From positions 1-64,000 of the forward strand of contig NZ_AWXE01000004.1 in assembly GCF_000469155.1 (NCBI RefSeq): DNA of 64,000 nucleotides, read 5' to 3'. This DNA is from Candidatus Micropelagos thuwalensis. Lineage in GTDB: Bacteria; Pseudomonadota; Alphaproteobacteria; RS24. This document shows positions 35,686 to 45,938 of this stretch, piece after piece. The position numbers were made by a program, and so were the translations under genes. The notes below the pieces were generated by a model. It worked only from the letters and a program-made list of their open reading frames with translations, searched no databases and had not been told where the DNA came from. Position 1 is the stretch's first letter. Each line of letters starts with the position of its first letter.

Positions 35686-37647
35686 CTAAACTCTCAAATC
35701 GGGAGGTGTTGCTTCAGCTGCGAGCATTTGCACGGCCTCATCAAGCGACAAAATCTGAGACTCTTTTGAACCCAATCTGCGCATGGAAACGGTCCGCCCT
35801 TCCGCTTCACGCCCCCCTACAGCAAGAATAACCGGAATTTTCGACACCGAATGTTCCCGAACTTTGTAATTAATTTTCTCGTTACGCAAATCAATGCCCG
35901 CGCGCAAGCCTGCTTCTTTAAGAGCTTCCATCACTGTCACGCCATAGCTATCCGCCTCAGTCGTAATCGGACAGACCATAATCTGATCTGGGGCCAACCA
36001 AAGCGGCAACTTACCCGCATAGCTCTCCAGCATAATGCCAATAAACCGTTCAAGCGTTCCGAGAACCGCACGGTGAAGCATGACCGGTCTGTGCTTATTG
36101 CCATCCTCACCGACATAGGATGCGTCAAGACGTTCGGGCAAAACAAAATCAAGCTGTAACGTACCGCACTGCCACGTTCGACCAATGGCATCGCGCAGAT
36201 GATATTCAATCTTTGGTCCATAAAAGGCGCCTTCACCCGGCAATTCTTCCCAATCTAGGCTCGCGGCTTTTAAAGCAGAACGTAAACCATCTTCTGCCCG
36301 ATCCCAGACATCATCTCCACCGGCGCGTAATTCAGGACGTAAGGCAAGTTTAACACTCACATCCTCGAAACCAAGATCTGTATAGACCTGCTTTACAAGA
36401 TTACAAAAATCAACAGCCTCCGAAATAATTTGATCTTCGCGGCAGAAAATATGCGCGTCATCTTGTGTCATCTGCCGAACGCGCATCAAACCATGTAAAG
36501 CGCCATGCGGCTCGTTTCTGTGACAACAACCAAACTCAGCCATACGTAACGGAAGATCGCGGTAGCTTTTAATGCCCTGTTTGAAAATCTGAACATGTGC
36601 AGGGCAATTCATAGGCTTTAAAGCCATGAGTTCCCCCTCCCCAGAAAGAACAGCTTCTTCATCCTCAAGTGACGGCACTTCGTCGGGCACAACAAACATA
36701 TTCTCACGAAATTTTTCCCAGTGTCCGGATTGCTCCCAAAATTTCTTATCGAGAATTTGCGGGGTTTTAACTTCCTGATAGTCATTTTCAGTCAGCCGAC
36801 GACGGATATATTGTTCAAGCGACTGCCAGATTGTGTATCCCTTGGCGTGCCAGAAAACCGAGCCCTGTGCCTCTTCCTGCAAGTGAAACAAATCCATATC
36901 CCTACCAAGTTTACGGTGGTCGCGTTTCTCAGCTTCTTCCACCATATGGAGATAGCTTTTCAGATCCTTTTCATTCCCCCAGCAAGTTCCGTAAATGCGC
37001 TGTAGCATTACATTATTGCTGTCGCCACGCCAATAAGCGCCAGCCAGTTTGGTGAGTTTAAATGCCTTACCCAGCTTCCCAGTTGATGGCAGATGTGGCC
37101 CACGGCATAAGTCCTTCCAATCCCCTTGTCGATAGACACTCACATCCTCTCCGGCAGGAATGGACGCAATGATATCGGCTTTATAAATTTCACCAATATT
37201 TCGGAAATGAGCAATGGCCTCGTCACGGTTCCACACCTCACGGATAATTTCTTCGTCGCGGTCAACAATGTCCCGCATGCGTGCTTCAATTTTTTCCAGA
37301 TCGTCCAAACTGAACGGGGTTTCTCTGGCAAAATCATAATAGAAGCCGTTTTCAATGACCGGACCAATCGTCACCTGTGTATCAGGAAAAAGCTCTTGAA
37401 CAGCCTCCGCCAAAACATGCGCGCAATCGTGGCGCATCAAATCAACGCCCTCCTCATCAGAAGCTGTCAAAACTGCAATCTCGCAATCACTGTCAATTAC
37501 TGTCGCCAAGTCAACAGCCTCACCATTGATTTTGAGTGCCAAGGCTTTTTTTGCCAGCGATTTTGAAATCGACTCGGCAAAGGCAATGCCAGTCAAAGGT
37601 TCATCAAATTGCCGTGTAGCCCCGTCCGGAAGAGTGAGTGTAATCAT
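35686..37647 (-). CDS. thrS: Threonyl-tRNA synthetase
   Basis: Charges tRNA-Thr. 653 aa, full length: N-terminal TGS domain ([17 protein letters not shown]), editing domain with [11 protein letters not shown], class II catalytic core with the zinc Cys in [19 protein letters not shown] (motif 2 region) and [10 protein letters not shown], and a C-terminal anticodon-binding domain from DQIMVCPIT. Its ATG overlaps the yidD stop by four bases (ATGA). Confidence 0.97.
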   Translation of the reverse strand: MITLTLPDGATRQFDEPLTGIAFAESISKSLAKKALALKINGEAVDLATVIDSDCEIAVLTASDEEGVDLMRHDCAHVLAEAVQELFPDTQVTIGPVIENGFYYDFARETPFSLDDLEKIEARMRDIVDRDEEIIREVWNRDEAIAHFRNIGEIYKADIIASIPAGEDVSVYRQGDWKDLCRGPHLPSTGKLGKAFKLTKLAGAYWRGDSNNVMLQRIYGTCWGNEKDLKSYLHMVEEAEKRDHRKLGRDMDLFHLQEEAQGSVFWHAKGYTIWQSLEQYIRRRLTENDYQEVKTPQILDKKFWEQSGHWEKFRENMFVVPDEVPSLEDEEAVLSGEGELMALKPMNCPAHVQIFKQGIKSYRDLPLRMAEFGCCHRNEPHGALHGLMRVRQMTQDDAHIFCREDQIISEAVDFCNLVKQVYTDLGFEDVSVKLALRPELRAGGDDVWDRAEDGLRSALKAASLDWEELPGEGAFYGPKIEYHLRDAIGRTWQCGTLQLDFVLPERLDASYVGEDGNKHRPVMLHRAVLGTLERFIGIMLESYAGKLPLWLAPDQIMVCPITTEADSYGVTVMEALKEAGLRAGIDLRNEKINYKVREHSVSKIPVILAVGGREAEGRTVSMRRLGSKESQILSLDEAVQMLAAEATPPDLRV

Positions 37648-37958
37648 TTTTTATTCATTTCTGCCTGTGTAGCTTTTAATCTCCAAGGTGCATACCAAGG
37701 TGCAGGTAAAATCTCAACAGGTACGGGGTCAAATCCGCTTTCCCCTCCGAACCGTTCTATCGGATGACAACGCGACAATCTATTAAGTGTCAGCCAGAAA
37801 CCTACCCATGTTCCATGCTGGCGTATCGCCTTTTCCGCATAACTTGAGCATGTCGGTTCAAACCGACAACTTGGCGGTGTAAAGGGGGAAACCAGAAATC
37901 GATAGCCCCAAATCGGTACCAATAACAAACCACGAAAAAAATAAGATACGATTTTCAT
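37644..37958 (-). CDS. yidD: Membrane protein insertion efficiency factor YidD
   Basis: 104-aa membrane-associated protein that assists YidC-dependent insertion. The family signature is intact: [20 protein letters not shown], then [11 protein letters not shown] and [18 protein letters not shown]. It is translationally coupled to thrS downstream. Confidence 0.95.
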   Translation of the reverse strand: MKIVSYFFRGLLLVPIWGYRFLVSPFTPPSCRFEPTCSSYAEKAIRQHGTWVGFWLTLNRLSRCHPIERFGGESGFDPVPVEILPAPWYAPWRLKATQAEMNKK

Positions 37959-38033
37959 TGCACTATCATATTAAAGGTTCGTTATATTACCAGTGTGAAC
38001 ACACCCTAAAAAAACAAGATAGAGGACAATCGG

Positions 38034-38234
38034 ATGAATTATATAAAATGGGCAGAAAGTAAAATAATAAATTTTAAATGGTATGATATTGGCCTCATCA
38101 AACTTAGTGTCTTTTTCTTTGCTTTATTGATTGCAAAGCTCTGCCCTGAAGTTCTTGGGTTCCATTGGGGATTATACTTGGTCGCTGGATTGGTGTTGGC
38201 TCTACCTGTTTATTGGAAGATGCTGACAGCTTAG
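38034..38234 (+). CDS. Small two-helix membrane protein, unknown function
   Basis: 66 aa. An amphipathic start (MNYIKWAESKIINFKWYDIG) leads into two hydrophobic helices, about residues 22-37 and 45-60, separated by CPEVLGFHWG. A GAGG sequence about 9 nt before the ATG supports translation. No family is recognised with certainty. It stands alone between leftward genes. Confidence 0.65.
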   Translation: MNYIKWAESKIINFKWYDIGLIKLSVFFFALLIAKLCPEVLGFHWGLYLVAGLVLALPVYWKMLTA

Positions 38235-38249
38235 AGTTATAACTCTCGA

Positions 38250-38687
38250 TTAAACACCAAGCTGGGCGAGACAATCTTCTACGGCATCAAATGTTAAGAG
38301 AGTAGAGGCATGACGGTTTTTATAGTCTCGAACTGACTCGAGTAAGCTAAGCTCTGACCAATTACCGCCTCTATCAGAATTTTGTGGAGGGTCGCCATTT
38401 TCTTTGAGCATACGCCGCATGTCACGCGCCACGGTACGCAGTTCATCTGGCGTAGCGCCGATAATTTCCCGCGCCATAATCGCCGAGGAGGCCTGCCCAA
38501 GCGCACAGGCTTCAACCTCATGTGCAAAATCGGTCACAATGCCGTCATGCATATTCATATCCACACAGACTTTAGACCCGCAAAGTTTCGACACGGCTGA
38601 AGCACGCGCATCAGGTGCATCTAATTGACCAATGCGGTCAATCTTAGCAACAAGGGCTAGTATTTTCTGGCTGTATAAAGCGTCCAT
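38250..38687 (-). CDS. NifU/IscU-like iron-sulfur cluster assembly scaffold
   Basis: 145-aa protein with the U-type scaffold pattern: SKLCGSKVCVDMNMHDGIV followed by EVEACALGQASSAIMA, giving the Cys residues that hold a transient Fe-S cluster. ATG 38687 is preferred; the longer frame from 38756 runs through the cysS tail. This short alphaproteobacterial form commonly neighbours yidD, folE and hisI. A metal-binding role is inferred. Confidence 0.82.
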   Translation of the reverse strand: MDALYSQKILALVAKIDRIGQLDAPDARASAVSKLCGSKVCVDMNMHDGIVTDFAHEVEACALGQASSAIMAREIIGATPDELRTVARDMRRMLKENGDPPQNSDRGGNWSELSLLESVRDYKNRHASTLLTFDAVEDCLAQLGV

Positions 38688-38712
38688 AATGAAAAAATTA
38701 GAACAGTTTAAC

Positions 38713-40062
38713 CTATCTGGCGAGTCGCCATATTGTCCCGCTGGGGCCATCTTCAATCACGACACCCATCGCAGTCAGCTTGTCTCGTGCCGCATCAGCC
38801 TTCTTATAATCACCGGCGCTACGCGATTCGGCACGTTCTGCAATAAGTGCTTCCACCTCATCACGGTCTATGCTGGCAGCGGCCTGAGCAAACCAGTCAT
38901 CCGGAGATTGCTGCAGCAAGCCCAGCAAGCTTGCCGCCGAGAGAAAAGCCCCTTTTGCCTCGGCTGTTTCAATTGATTTAGAGAATGCAAAAAGTTCAGC
39001 CAAAGCCTTTGGGGTATTCATATCATCGCACAAGGCTGCCAAAAACGCTTCAGGCGGGGCAACATCCTTTGCCTCAATATCCGCTACATCTCGCAAGACA
39101 CCATAGAGACGATCTAGGTTTTTGACAGATTGCTGCAGAAGAGACGGCGTGAAATCTAGGGTCTGACGATAATGTCCCTGCAACAGCGCCAACCGCAATG
39201 CCTCACCGGGGGCATCAGCTAGCAAATCCTCCACCAAAGCTATATTTCCGAGAGATTTGGACATTTTCTCTCCGGACATATTCAACATACCATTATGCAA
39301 CCAGTAACGCGCCAAAGGTGCACTATGCGTACACCGACTTTGCGCGGCTTCATTTTCATGGTGCGGGAATTGTAAATCTTGACCACCACCATGAATATCA
39401 ATGGTCGTACCAAGATGTTTTTGTATCATTGCGGAACATTCAATATGCCATCCTGGGCGTCCCCGCCCCCAAGGGCTGTCCCATCCCGGCAAATCCTTAG
39501 ATGAAGGTTTCCACAGCACAAAATCAGCTGCATCACGTTTATAAGGCGCCACTTCAACTCTGGCCCCGTCAATCATATCCTGACGGTTGCGGCCTGACAG
39601 CGAGCCATATTCGGGGTCTTTTGCAACCTCAAATAGAACATGTCCTTCCGCTTCATAGGCATGACCCGACACAACGAGGCGCTCAATCATCTCAATCATT
39701 TCTTCGATATGTCCGGTGGCATGCGGCTCGATATCAGGGGCGGCAACCCCCAAAAGCGACATATCTTCGTGGTATTTCGCCTTAAAAAGGTCGGAAATTA
39801 CCGAAATATCCACACCTGCATCAGCCGCCTTGGCATTAATTTTATCGTCTACATCCGTGATATTGCGTGCATAAATAAGTCTTGGATATAGATATCTTAA
39901 AAGACGCGCTAAGACGTCAAAAACAACGGCTGGCCGCGCATTACCAATATGTGCAGGCCCATAAACAGTAGGGCCGCAGACATACATGGTTACCCTGTCA
40001 GGATCAACGGGATGAAAATCCAGCTTCTCTCTGGCGGCAAGACTATATAGTTTTAACTGCAT
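38713..40062 (-). CDS. cysS: Cysteinyl-tRNA synthetase
   Basis: Class I synthetase, 449 aa from ATG 40062. The HIGH-type motif is YGPAHIGNARP near residue 30, the KMSKS motif is EKMSKSLGN near residue 266, and zinc ligands appear as CGPTVYG, WHIECSAM and FPHHENE. The N-terminus MQLKLYSLAAREKL agrees with the family; upstream in-frame codons to 40143 are not supported. Confidence 0.96.
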   Translation of the reverse strand: MQLKLYSLAAREKLDFHPVDPDRVTMYVCGPTVYGPAHIGNARPAVVFDVLARLLRYLYPRLIYARNITDVDDKINAKAADAGVDISVISDLFKAKYHEDMSLLGVAAPDIEPHATGHIEEMIEMIERLVVSGHAYEAEGHVLFEVAKDPEYGSLSGRNRQDMIDGARVEVAPYKRDAADFVLWKPSSKDLPGWDSPWGRGRPGWHIECSAMIQKHLGTTIDIHGGGQDLQFPHHENEAAQSRCTHSAPLARYWLHNGMLNMSGEKMSKSLGNIALVEDLLADAPGEALRLALLQGHYRQTLDFTPSLLQQSVKNLDRLYGVLRDVADIEAKDVAPPEAFLAALCDDMNTPKALAELFAFSKSIETAEAKGAFLSAASLLGLLQQSPDDWFAQAAASIDRDEVEALIAERAESRSAGDYKKADAARDKLTAMGVVIEDGPSGTIWRLAR

Positions 40063-40381
40063 TTTGCCGCACAATAAGCCCCTTTCAAGACTAAAACAAG
40101 TAAAGCCCTTCATCCAAAGACTAAAATTATTCGTAAAGCACATTAGTCATAGCTTGTGCTTGACCCTAAAAAAGCAGAAGCTATATTTTTGATAGCTTGT
40201 TATGGGTTTTACGCAAAACCCTATGCATGATTTAGCGGCGAACACTTTTACGCTTCATGGCATAAGTCGTGACATGTGGGTGCCAGAACAGAACACGGGC
40301 ATTTAATACGGGCAAGAAAATCCCATGAAAATGTGCCTGACGTAGGCCGGGGCGTTATTCCCAGGCAAGAGGCAGAATACA
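40063..40381. other. Divergent spacer between cysS and folE
   Basis: 319 bp holding promoters for both genes. A short inverted repeat (ATGGGTTTT at 40202-40210 with AAAACCCTAT at 40215-40224, 4-nt loop) is present without a T-run. I see no riboswitch or small gene that I can support. Confidence 0.5.
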
Positions 40382-41014
40382 ATGGATGTACGAGTAAACG
40401 ACTCAAAAAATGTTAATGATGTCGAAAATGAGCGAGATGTGAAAGTGGCTAAACCATCAAGAGAAACAGCCGAGGAAGCTGTCCGAACTCTGATTGCATG
40501 GGCTGGAGACAACCCGGATCGTGAGGGATTAATTGATACACCAAAGCGTGTTGTTAATGCCTATCAGGAGTTTTTTGCAGGATATGAGGAAGACCCCGAG
40601 GAAGTTCTGGGTCGCACTTTTGAAGATGTTGAAGGTTATGACGACATGGTCATGCTCCGTGACATCGATTTGGAAAGTCACTGCGAGCACCACATGGTCG
40701 CTATCCTTGGCAAAGTGCACATTGCCTACATGCCTGTCGAGCGCGTGGTTGGCATATCAAAGCTGGCACGGGTTATAGAAATTTACGCCAAGCGCTTACA
40801 AACGCAAGAGACTATGACCGCCCAGATTGTCGATTGCATTCAGCGCGTTCTAGAACCAGCAGGCGTTGCCTTGTTAGTTGATGCAAAACACCAATGCATG
40901 ACCACACGCGGCATTAAAAAACCTGATGTAGCTACCATTACGACAAGGTTTACTGGGGTCTTTGCGAATGATCCGCGCATGGAAGCCCGTTTCCTTGCCA
41001 TGATTAACAACTAG
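40382..41014 (+). CDS. folE: GTP cyclohydrolase I
   Basis: Makes 7,8-dihydroneopterin triphosphate, entry to tetrahydrofolate. Zinc and catalytic motifs are intact: LESHCEHHMVAI, QTQETMTAQI and HQCMTTRGI. 210 aa with a variable polar N-terminus of about 25 residues. AAGAGG upstream of ATG 40382. It is followed by hisI in the same direction, a pairing common in alphaproteobacteria. Confidence 0.96.
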   Translation: MDVRVNDSKNVNDVENERDVKVAKPSRETAEEAVRTLIAWAGDNPDREGLIDTPKRVVNAYQEFFAGYEEDPEEVLGRTFEDVEGYDDMVMLRDIDLESHCEHHMVAILGKVHIAYMPVERVVGISKLARVIEIYAKRLQTQETMTAQIVDCIQRVLEPAGVALLVDAKHQCMTTRGIKKPDVATITTRFTGVFANDPRMEARFLAMINN

Positions 41015-41071
41015 CAGTATAAAGACGCTCAAAATCACTTCGGTTCTAACCGATCTTGAAGGGTGTTGAAA

Positions 41072-41545
41072 ATGTCAGGTCCATTTTCGGAAAGAATTTC
41101 AGTTGAACAGGTCGAGGAAAGTAGCGAACTCGCGCCTAAATTTGATGTGAATGGGCTTATCCCCGTCGTCACAACCGACCATGAAACCGGCGAATTGCTC
41201 ATGCATGGCTACATGAATGAAGCGGCTTTCCTGAAATCAATCGAAACCGCAGAAGCGCATTATTACAGTCGTTCGCGCGAAACCATCTGGCATAAGGGCG
41301 CGACGAGCGGTCTGATTCAAAATATCGTTGAAATGCGGATTGATGATGACCAGGACGCGGTATGGTTGCGCGTAAAAGTTGCTGGTAATGGCGCAAGTTG
41401 CCATGTCGGCTACCGGTCCTGTTTTTATCGTTCCGTACCTACGGGTGCTGTCGATGAGAAGCTAACGCTTCAGTTCGAAGAGCACGACAAGGTCTTTGAC
41501 CCTGTTGAGGTTTACGGCGACGCGCCGAACCCAACAAAGCTTTAA
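41072..41545 (+). CDS. hisI: Phosphoribosyl-AMP cyclohydrolase
   Basis: Third step of histidine synthesis. 157 aa: VVTTDHETGELLMHGYMNEA, HYYSRSRETIWHKGATSG, and the metal-binding CHVGYRSCFYR. ATG 41072 has AAGGG nine bases upstream; GTG 41063 is less likely. It lies 57 bp after folE. Confidence 0.95.
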   Translation: MSGPFSERISVEQVEESSELAPKFDVNGLIPVVTTDHETGELLMHGYMNEAAFLKSIETAEAHYYSRSRETIWHKGATSGLIQNIVEMRIDDDQDAVWLRVKVAGNGASCHVGYRSCFYRSVPTGAVDEKLTLQFEEHDKVFDPVEVYGDAPNPTKL

Positions 41546-41556
41546 AGCATTAAACT

Positions 41557-41988
41557 TTACCCGGCGACAATATAACTTTTTAGTGCCTCGGCTTCAGCCT
41601 CGGTGTCCATGATGCGTCGTTTAACGACATCACCAATTGATACCAAACCGCAAATCTTACCTTCATCAATAACCGGCAAATGACGAATGCGTTTTTCGGT
41701 CATAATTTCCATCGCCTCAACAACAGTTGTTTCATTTGTAATGGTGACCGGGTTAGATGACATGAAATCGCTTATTGGTCTTTCAAGGGCTGGGGCTCCA
41801 TGATTGGACAGAGCACGCACAACATCTCTTTCGGAAATAACACCTGCCATAGGTTCTTCAGGGCTTGTTGTGACCAATATTCCCACTGAGCGATTTTCGA
41901 GCACCGCAATGGCGTCGGAAAGCTTGTTGGAACTATCAATAGTAAGTACGTCCGTCCCTTTATCGCCAAGGATCATTTTAACATTCAT
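41557..41988 (-). CDS. CBS-domain protein
   Basis: 143 aa with two CBS motifs: SDAIAVLENRSVGILVTTSP to MAGVISERDVVRAL, and TTVVEAMEIMTEKRIRHLPV to GLVSIGDVVKR. Such pairs bind adenosine nucleotides or SAM and usually regulate partners. AGGAGG at 42003-41998 abuts an ATG at 41997 and is nine bases before ATG 41988, so the latter is the start. It converges on hisI. Confidence 0.9.
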   Translation of the reverse strand: MNVKMILGDKGTDVLTIDSSNKLSDAIAVLENRSVGILVTTSPEEPMAGVISERDVVRALSNHGAPALERPISDFMSSNPVTITNETTVVEAMEIMTEKRIRHLPVIDEGKICGLVSIGDVVKRRIMDTEAEAEALKSYIVAG

Positions 41989-42072
41989 ATTATTCATCCT
42001 CCTGAAGATATTTTGTATCAATAAAAATTTTGATGCAAGGGCAAGGCTTTTGAGGATTAAAAATACTTGTTT

Positions 42073-42813
42073 CTATCTCTTATTTTTATGAGTGCGTGCG
42101 CCAGACCATTCACCAAAATCAACATTACCGGGGCCACCGGAAGGTGATAATGGCGGGTTTTCGAACCATCCGACAAGCAGGAGTCCGGCAAAAAATCCAC
42201 CAAGATGCGCCTGCCAAGCCACAGATACAGATGCCCCACCCGGCGAGACAGATATCAACCCAAACAAAACGTTTAACACCACCCATAATAAAACAAACAC
42301 AAGGGTTGTGCCATTGGTGAAAACTTTTCTTAATGGCAATAGGCGCGTTCGACGATTAGAACTGGCCAAAATATCTCCAGAAAAGGCGAAACGCGCTGCC
42401 GCGCCCAGCATAGCCGCAACACCGCCAGACGCACCGATAATAGGTACCGACGTTTCTTGACTGAAAAAAAATTGTACCTGAATGGCAATGACACAGCATA
42501 TCAAAAAAAACAGCAGGTATATTTTTGCGTTACCCATACGTTTGGCGACTGCCGAACCAAAGGCGAGAAGCCAGACCATATTCATGAGCAAATGCTCCCA
42601 GCTAGCATGCAAAAAGGCATAGCTAACAAGTGTCCAGAGCTTGTGCCCTTGCGAAAAATCAGCAGGAACAAATGCCATTTTTAGAAATAGGCTGACGCCA
42701 AGTTCTGGAGGAAGAATTTTATTGAAAGTGATATGTATGATTACCATCAGACCTATCAAAAACAGAATGGCGGACGGCGCTTTTAAAATGGGTTCATTTT
42801 TTGAGATTTTCAT
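42073..42813 (-). CDS. Rhomboid family intramembrane serine protease
   Basis: 246 aa with six to seven helices. HASWEHLLMNMVWLLAFG is the helix-2 HxxxxHxxxN motif, the nucleophile Ser is in GASGGVAAMLGA, and the catalytic His is in AHLGGFFAGLL. It cleaves membrane protein substrates within the bilayer; none can be named. The 5' end overlaps the next upstream gene's 3' end by 20 bp. Confidence 0.92.
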   Translation of the reverse strand: MKISKNEPILKAPSAILFLIGLMVIIHITFNKILPPELGVSLFLKMAFVPADFSQGHKLWTLVSYAFLHASWEHLLMNMVWLLAFGSAVAKRMGNAKIYLLFFLICCVIAIQVQFFFSQETSVPIIGASGGVAAMLGAAARFAFSGDILASSNRRTRLLPLRKVFTNGTTLVFVLLWVVLNVLFGLISVSPGGASVSVAWQAHLGGFFAGLLLVGWFENPPLSPSGGPGNVDFGEWSGARTHKNKR

Positions 42814-43408
42814 TTTTTAACTTTTCTTCAATCAACAAAAGGCGGTCATTCCCAAAATACATATCTGTTTCATTGATAAACATTGTTGGTGAACCAAAAC
42901 CACCTCTTTGGCACAACTCATCTGTATTTTCCTGCAAGCGAGATTTTATGACATCATCCTTCAGGGAGGTTAAGAAATCATTTACCGGCAAATCACAAGC
43001 CTCAGCAATGCCCGACAATATATCTGGATGGCTCACATCCAGACCATCTCGCCAATAAGCCTCGAAACCAAGCCGCGCATATTCCGGCAGTTTGTCGTGG
43101 TCGAGCGCAAAAAAAGCCCCGCGCATGATATTGACCGCATTGACCGGAAAAATGTCAGGCCAATTAATCTCCACACCACAAAAATCTGCCCAATCTTTTA
43201 TATCTTTAACGCTGTAATTTAATTTTGCCTTATTGGGATTTGCACGTGTTTGGTAAAGCTCCTGATTGACGCTATTGAACACCCCACCAACCAAAATTGG
43301 ACGCCAAACAAGTTCCGCTTGCATTTTTTCAGCTAAAGCCTCAATGCGGCTAAAAGCCAGATATGTCCATGGGCTTGAGATATCAAAAAAGAATTCAAGA
43401 CGCGCCAT
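42794..43408 (-). CDS. DsbA-family 2-hydroxychromene-2-carboxylate isomerase-like protein
   Basis: 204 aa. The N-terminus RLEFFFDISSPWTYLAFSRI is the kappa-GST/HCCA isomerase pattern with Ser at the glutathione-activating position (SSPW rather than a CxxC). WRPILVGGVFN and GGFGSPTMFIN (cis-Pro loop) complete the thioredoxin fold. ATG 43408 lies two bases from the GMC stop. A role in glutathione-dependent isomerisation of an aromatic or other electrophile is inferred. Confidence 0.85.
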   Translation of the reverse strand: MARLEFFFDISSPWTYLAFSRIEALAEKMQAELVWRPILVGGVFNSVNQELYQTRANPNKAKLNYSVKDIKDWADFCGVEINWPDIFPVNAVNIMRGAFFALDHDKLPEYARLGFEAYWRDGLDVSHPDILSGIAEACDLPVNDFLTSLKDDVIKSRLQENTDELCQRGGFGSPTMFINETDMYFGNDRLLLIEEKLKNENLKK

Positions 43409-43409
43409 G

Positions 43410-45056
43410 CTAGTCAACAAAATCCAAAACCTGCCGCGGCAAAAAGTCTTTGCAACGAATATGATCGGAAATTTTTTCTGCCATCATAATCGTTGGCGCA
43501 TTTGTGTTTCCACCAATCAAGGTTGGCATGAGTGACGCATCAACGATTCGTAAACCTGTCACGCCATGTACTTGCCCGTTTTCATTGGTAACAGCCATGG
43601 CATCTGAGCCCATCTTACAGGTTCCGACCGGATGATAAAGCGTCTCACTCGTTTCCCTAATCCAAGCATCCAGCGCAGCGTCATCCTCAATATCCAGTTC
43701 TGGATTTGGTTTCAACCTCTCGCCGCGATATGGATCAAAAGCTGCCTGATTGAAAATTTTATGCATGCAACGGATACCGTTTCTCAAATCACGGCGGTCA
43801 TTTTCAGTTGAAAAATAATTAGGCCGAATAGCCGGCGGCGATTGCGGGTCAGTATCTTTTAGCCCAATAGAGCCACGGCTTTCAGGGCGACAAAGATAAA
43901 CCAAACCACTAAAGGCGTGCTGGGTGGACGTTCTGTCACCTCGCGCGTGACTGTCCTCAAGCCCCATAGAGACATAATGTATCTGAATATCAGGAATATC
44001 TTTTTCTGGAGCAGATTTAATAAAAGCGCCCGCAGCACAGGGAGGGTGAGCCGCATCACCCTTTCCAGCGATTAAGTATTTAATACCCGCAAGAGCTTCA
44101 GGAATTGCCCCCACGGATTTGTGCATAGTTATGGGCTGCGGGCAGGCAAACTGGTAAGTCACAGCAAGATGATCCTGCAAATTTTGCCCTACGCCTGGCA
44201 AGTCATGGATGACCGGGATGTCAAAATCTTTCAGATATTGCGCATCTCCGACACCGGATCTCAATAATATTTGTGGAGAATTAAGTGCACCTGCAGAAAG
44301 AATAATTTCCTTGTCGGCAGTCAGTCTTTGTTTTTTTCTTTTGTTCATAATGTCGACGCCTACTGCACGATTACCCTCAAAAACAACTTTATCAACCGTT
44401 ACATAACTGAGGACAGTCAGGTTTTTACGCTTCAGGGAAGGATGCAAATAGGCGCGTGCAGCGCTCCAACGACGCGCCCCTTTTATTGTATGCTCATAGC
44501 GCGAGAAACCTTCCTGCTGCTTTCCATTAAAATCCTGCGTTTCAGGAAAACCGGCCTCAACTCCCGCTTGTACAAAAACATCAAGCAAGATATCATTTTT
44601 GCGGTCAGATTTTTGAACACTTAGTGGGCCTGAGTCGCCATGATAAGCGGCATCCCCATTACCCTTATAGGTCTCTGCGCGTTTGAAATAAGGAATGACG
44701 TCCTCATAAGCCCAACCCTTATTGCCGAGTTGCGACCATAAATTATAATCCTTAGCGTGACCTCTCGTATAAATCATCGCATTGATTGATGAAGACCCTC
44801 CCCAACCTCTGCCGCGTGGCCAATAGAGTTGCCGGCCATCCATATTGGGATCGGCCTCCGTCTCAAAACCATAATTATGTTTGCCAGCTTCAGGAACGAT
44901 TTGAGAATATCCTGCTGGCATATGGATGAAGAGGCTTCTATCTCGCCCCCCGGACTCCAACAAAAGCACACGGCAATCGGGATCCTCACTCAGCCTCGCG
45001 GCAAGCACACAGCCAGCGCTTCCGGCGCCTACAATAATATAATCATATTTTTCCAC
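43410..45056 (-). CDS. GMC family dehydrogenase (choline dehydrogenase-like)
   Basis: 548-aa flavoenzyme. YIIVGAGSAGCVLAARLSED is the FAD motif; WPRGRGWGGSSSINAMIYTR and ILSAGALNSPQILLRSGVG are GMC signatures; active-site His and Asn are in YHPVGTCKMG and IGGNTNAPTIM. I place the start at GTG 45056, because GGAGG is correctly spaced, rather than ATG 45086, which has none. The substrate may be choline or another primary alcohol; no betB or transporter is adjacent. Confidence 0.88.
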   Translation of the reverse strand: MEKYDYIIVGAGSAGCVLAARLSEDPDCRVLLLESGGRDRSLFIHMPAGYSQIVPEAGKHNYGFETEADPNMDGRQLYWPRGRGWGGSSSINAMIYTRGHAKDYNLWSQLGNKGWAYEDVIPYFKRAETYKGNGDAAYHGDSGPLSVQKSDRKNDILLDVFVQAGVEAGFPETQDFNGKQQEGFSRYEHTIKGARRWSAARAYLHPSLKRKNLTVLSYVTVDKVVFEGNRAVGVDIMNKRKKQRLTADKEIILSAGALNSPQILLRSGVGDAQYLKDFDIPVIHDLPGVGQNLQDHLAVTYQFACPQPITMHKSVGAIPEALAGIKYLIAGKGDAAHPPCAAGAFIKSAPEKDIPDIQIHYVSMGLEDSHARGDRTSTQHAFSGLVYLCRPESRGSIGLKDTDPQSPPAIRPNYFSTENDRRDLRNGIRCMHKIFNQAAFDPYRGERLKPNPELDIEDDAALDAWIRETSETLYHPVGTCKMGSDAMAVTNENGQVHGVTGLRIVDASLMPTLIGGNTNAPTIMMAEKISDHIRCKDFLPRQVLDFVD

Positions 45057-45150
45057 CTTACCCCTCCACGCCTTCAAATTAATCAAGCACTAAAGCAGAT
45101 TAAATCACAATCCAAAATAATGTGAGAAGTGCAAACATCAGGCAAGAAGT

Positions 45151-45684
45151 TTATGTGTCCAGCTCACATAAATCGGATTTGAAACGCTTCCAATTATCAA
45201 CATAGGACAGCGCCGATAGCCGGATAAAATTAACAGCATCATCATTCAATGTCTTAACAACTTTACCAGGTGCGCCCAGAACCATCGAATTGTCGGGTAT
45301 CTCGACATTTTCTGTAATCAGTGCATGACTGCCAATCAGACAATTATTACCGATTTTAGCGCCATTCATCACGGTAGCCCCCATGCCGATGAGCGTGTTA
45401 TCGCCAATCTCACAACCGTGTAAAACAACCTGATGACCTATCACGCTATGACTGCCGATTGTTAGCGGATAACCCATATCGGTATGAAGAACACACTTAT
45501 CCTGAACGTTAGAGTTTTCGCCAATGATAATGGCTTCATTATCACCGCGAATAACTACCCCAAACCAAACGCTGGCATTTTCCTTAAAAATCACCTTGCC
45601 GATAATCTGAGCATCCGGAGCAGACCACCAGTTGCCACTTTCAGGAAATTCAGGGGAAGACGCCCCCAAGGCATAAAGAGTCAT
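45151..45684 (-). CDS. Gamma-carbonic anhydrase family protein
   Basis: 177-aa left-handed beta-helix. The three zinc-binding His are in CVLHTDMG, VIGHQVVLHG, and hexapeptide turns such as IGDNTLIGMGATVMNGAKIG run through the middle. It could hydrate CO2 or be a PaaY-like hydrolase. Its ATG shares a base with the DUF3126 stop (TGATG), so it is coupled to it. Confidence 0.88.
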   Translation of the reverse strand: MTLYALGASSPEFPESGNWWSAPDAQIIGKVIFKENASVWFGVVIRGDNEAIIIGENSNVQDKCVLHTDMGYPLTIGSHSVIGHQVVLHGCEIGDNTLIGMGATVMNGAKIGNNCLIGSHALITENVEIPDNSMVLGAPGKVVKTLNDDAVNFIRLSALSYVDNWKRFKSDLCELDT

Positions 45685-45920
45685 CAATCAAATCTTTCAT
45701 CGCCGGAAAAATCATCTGACAAATCAAAATCAAGAATTGCCATTGAGAAATTATAGCTAACCTCGCCATCTTCTTCATCTTTGGTTAATGTAGCGATAAA
45801 TTCCTCATCCATCAGCACCTCAACCATATCCTGACGTGGACTTCTTTTTAGCTCCAACGCGTCGGTTTTAAATAGCTTCCTCAAATAGGCTTCAACTTTG
45901 ACGATCTCGTCATTATTCAT
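45684..45920 (-). CDS. DUF3126 family protein
   Basis: 78-aa acidic protein: VEAYLRKLFKTDALELKRSP and YNFSMAILDFDLSDD match the alphaproteobacterial DUF3126 family of unknown function. ATG 45920 has GGGAGAG upstream. It sits between cysE and the carbonic-anhydrase-like gene and is probably in one transcript with them. Confidence 0.85.
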   Translation of the reverse strand: MNNDEIVKVEAYLRKLFKTDALELKRSPRQDMVEVLMDEEFIATLTKDEEDGEVSYNFSMAILDFDLSDDFSGDERFD

Positions 45921-45938
45921 ATTAATCTCTCCCAATAC

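Noticed and set aside
38634-38756. Longer N-terminus for the NifU-like protein
   Set aside because: The extra residues overlap the cysS tail and lack similarity; the protein pattern starts at ATG 38687.
40202-40224. Terminator or riboswitch upstream of folE
   Set aside because: The short hairpin has no T-run and no recognisable riboswitch core.
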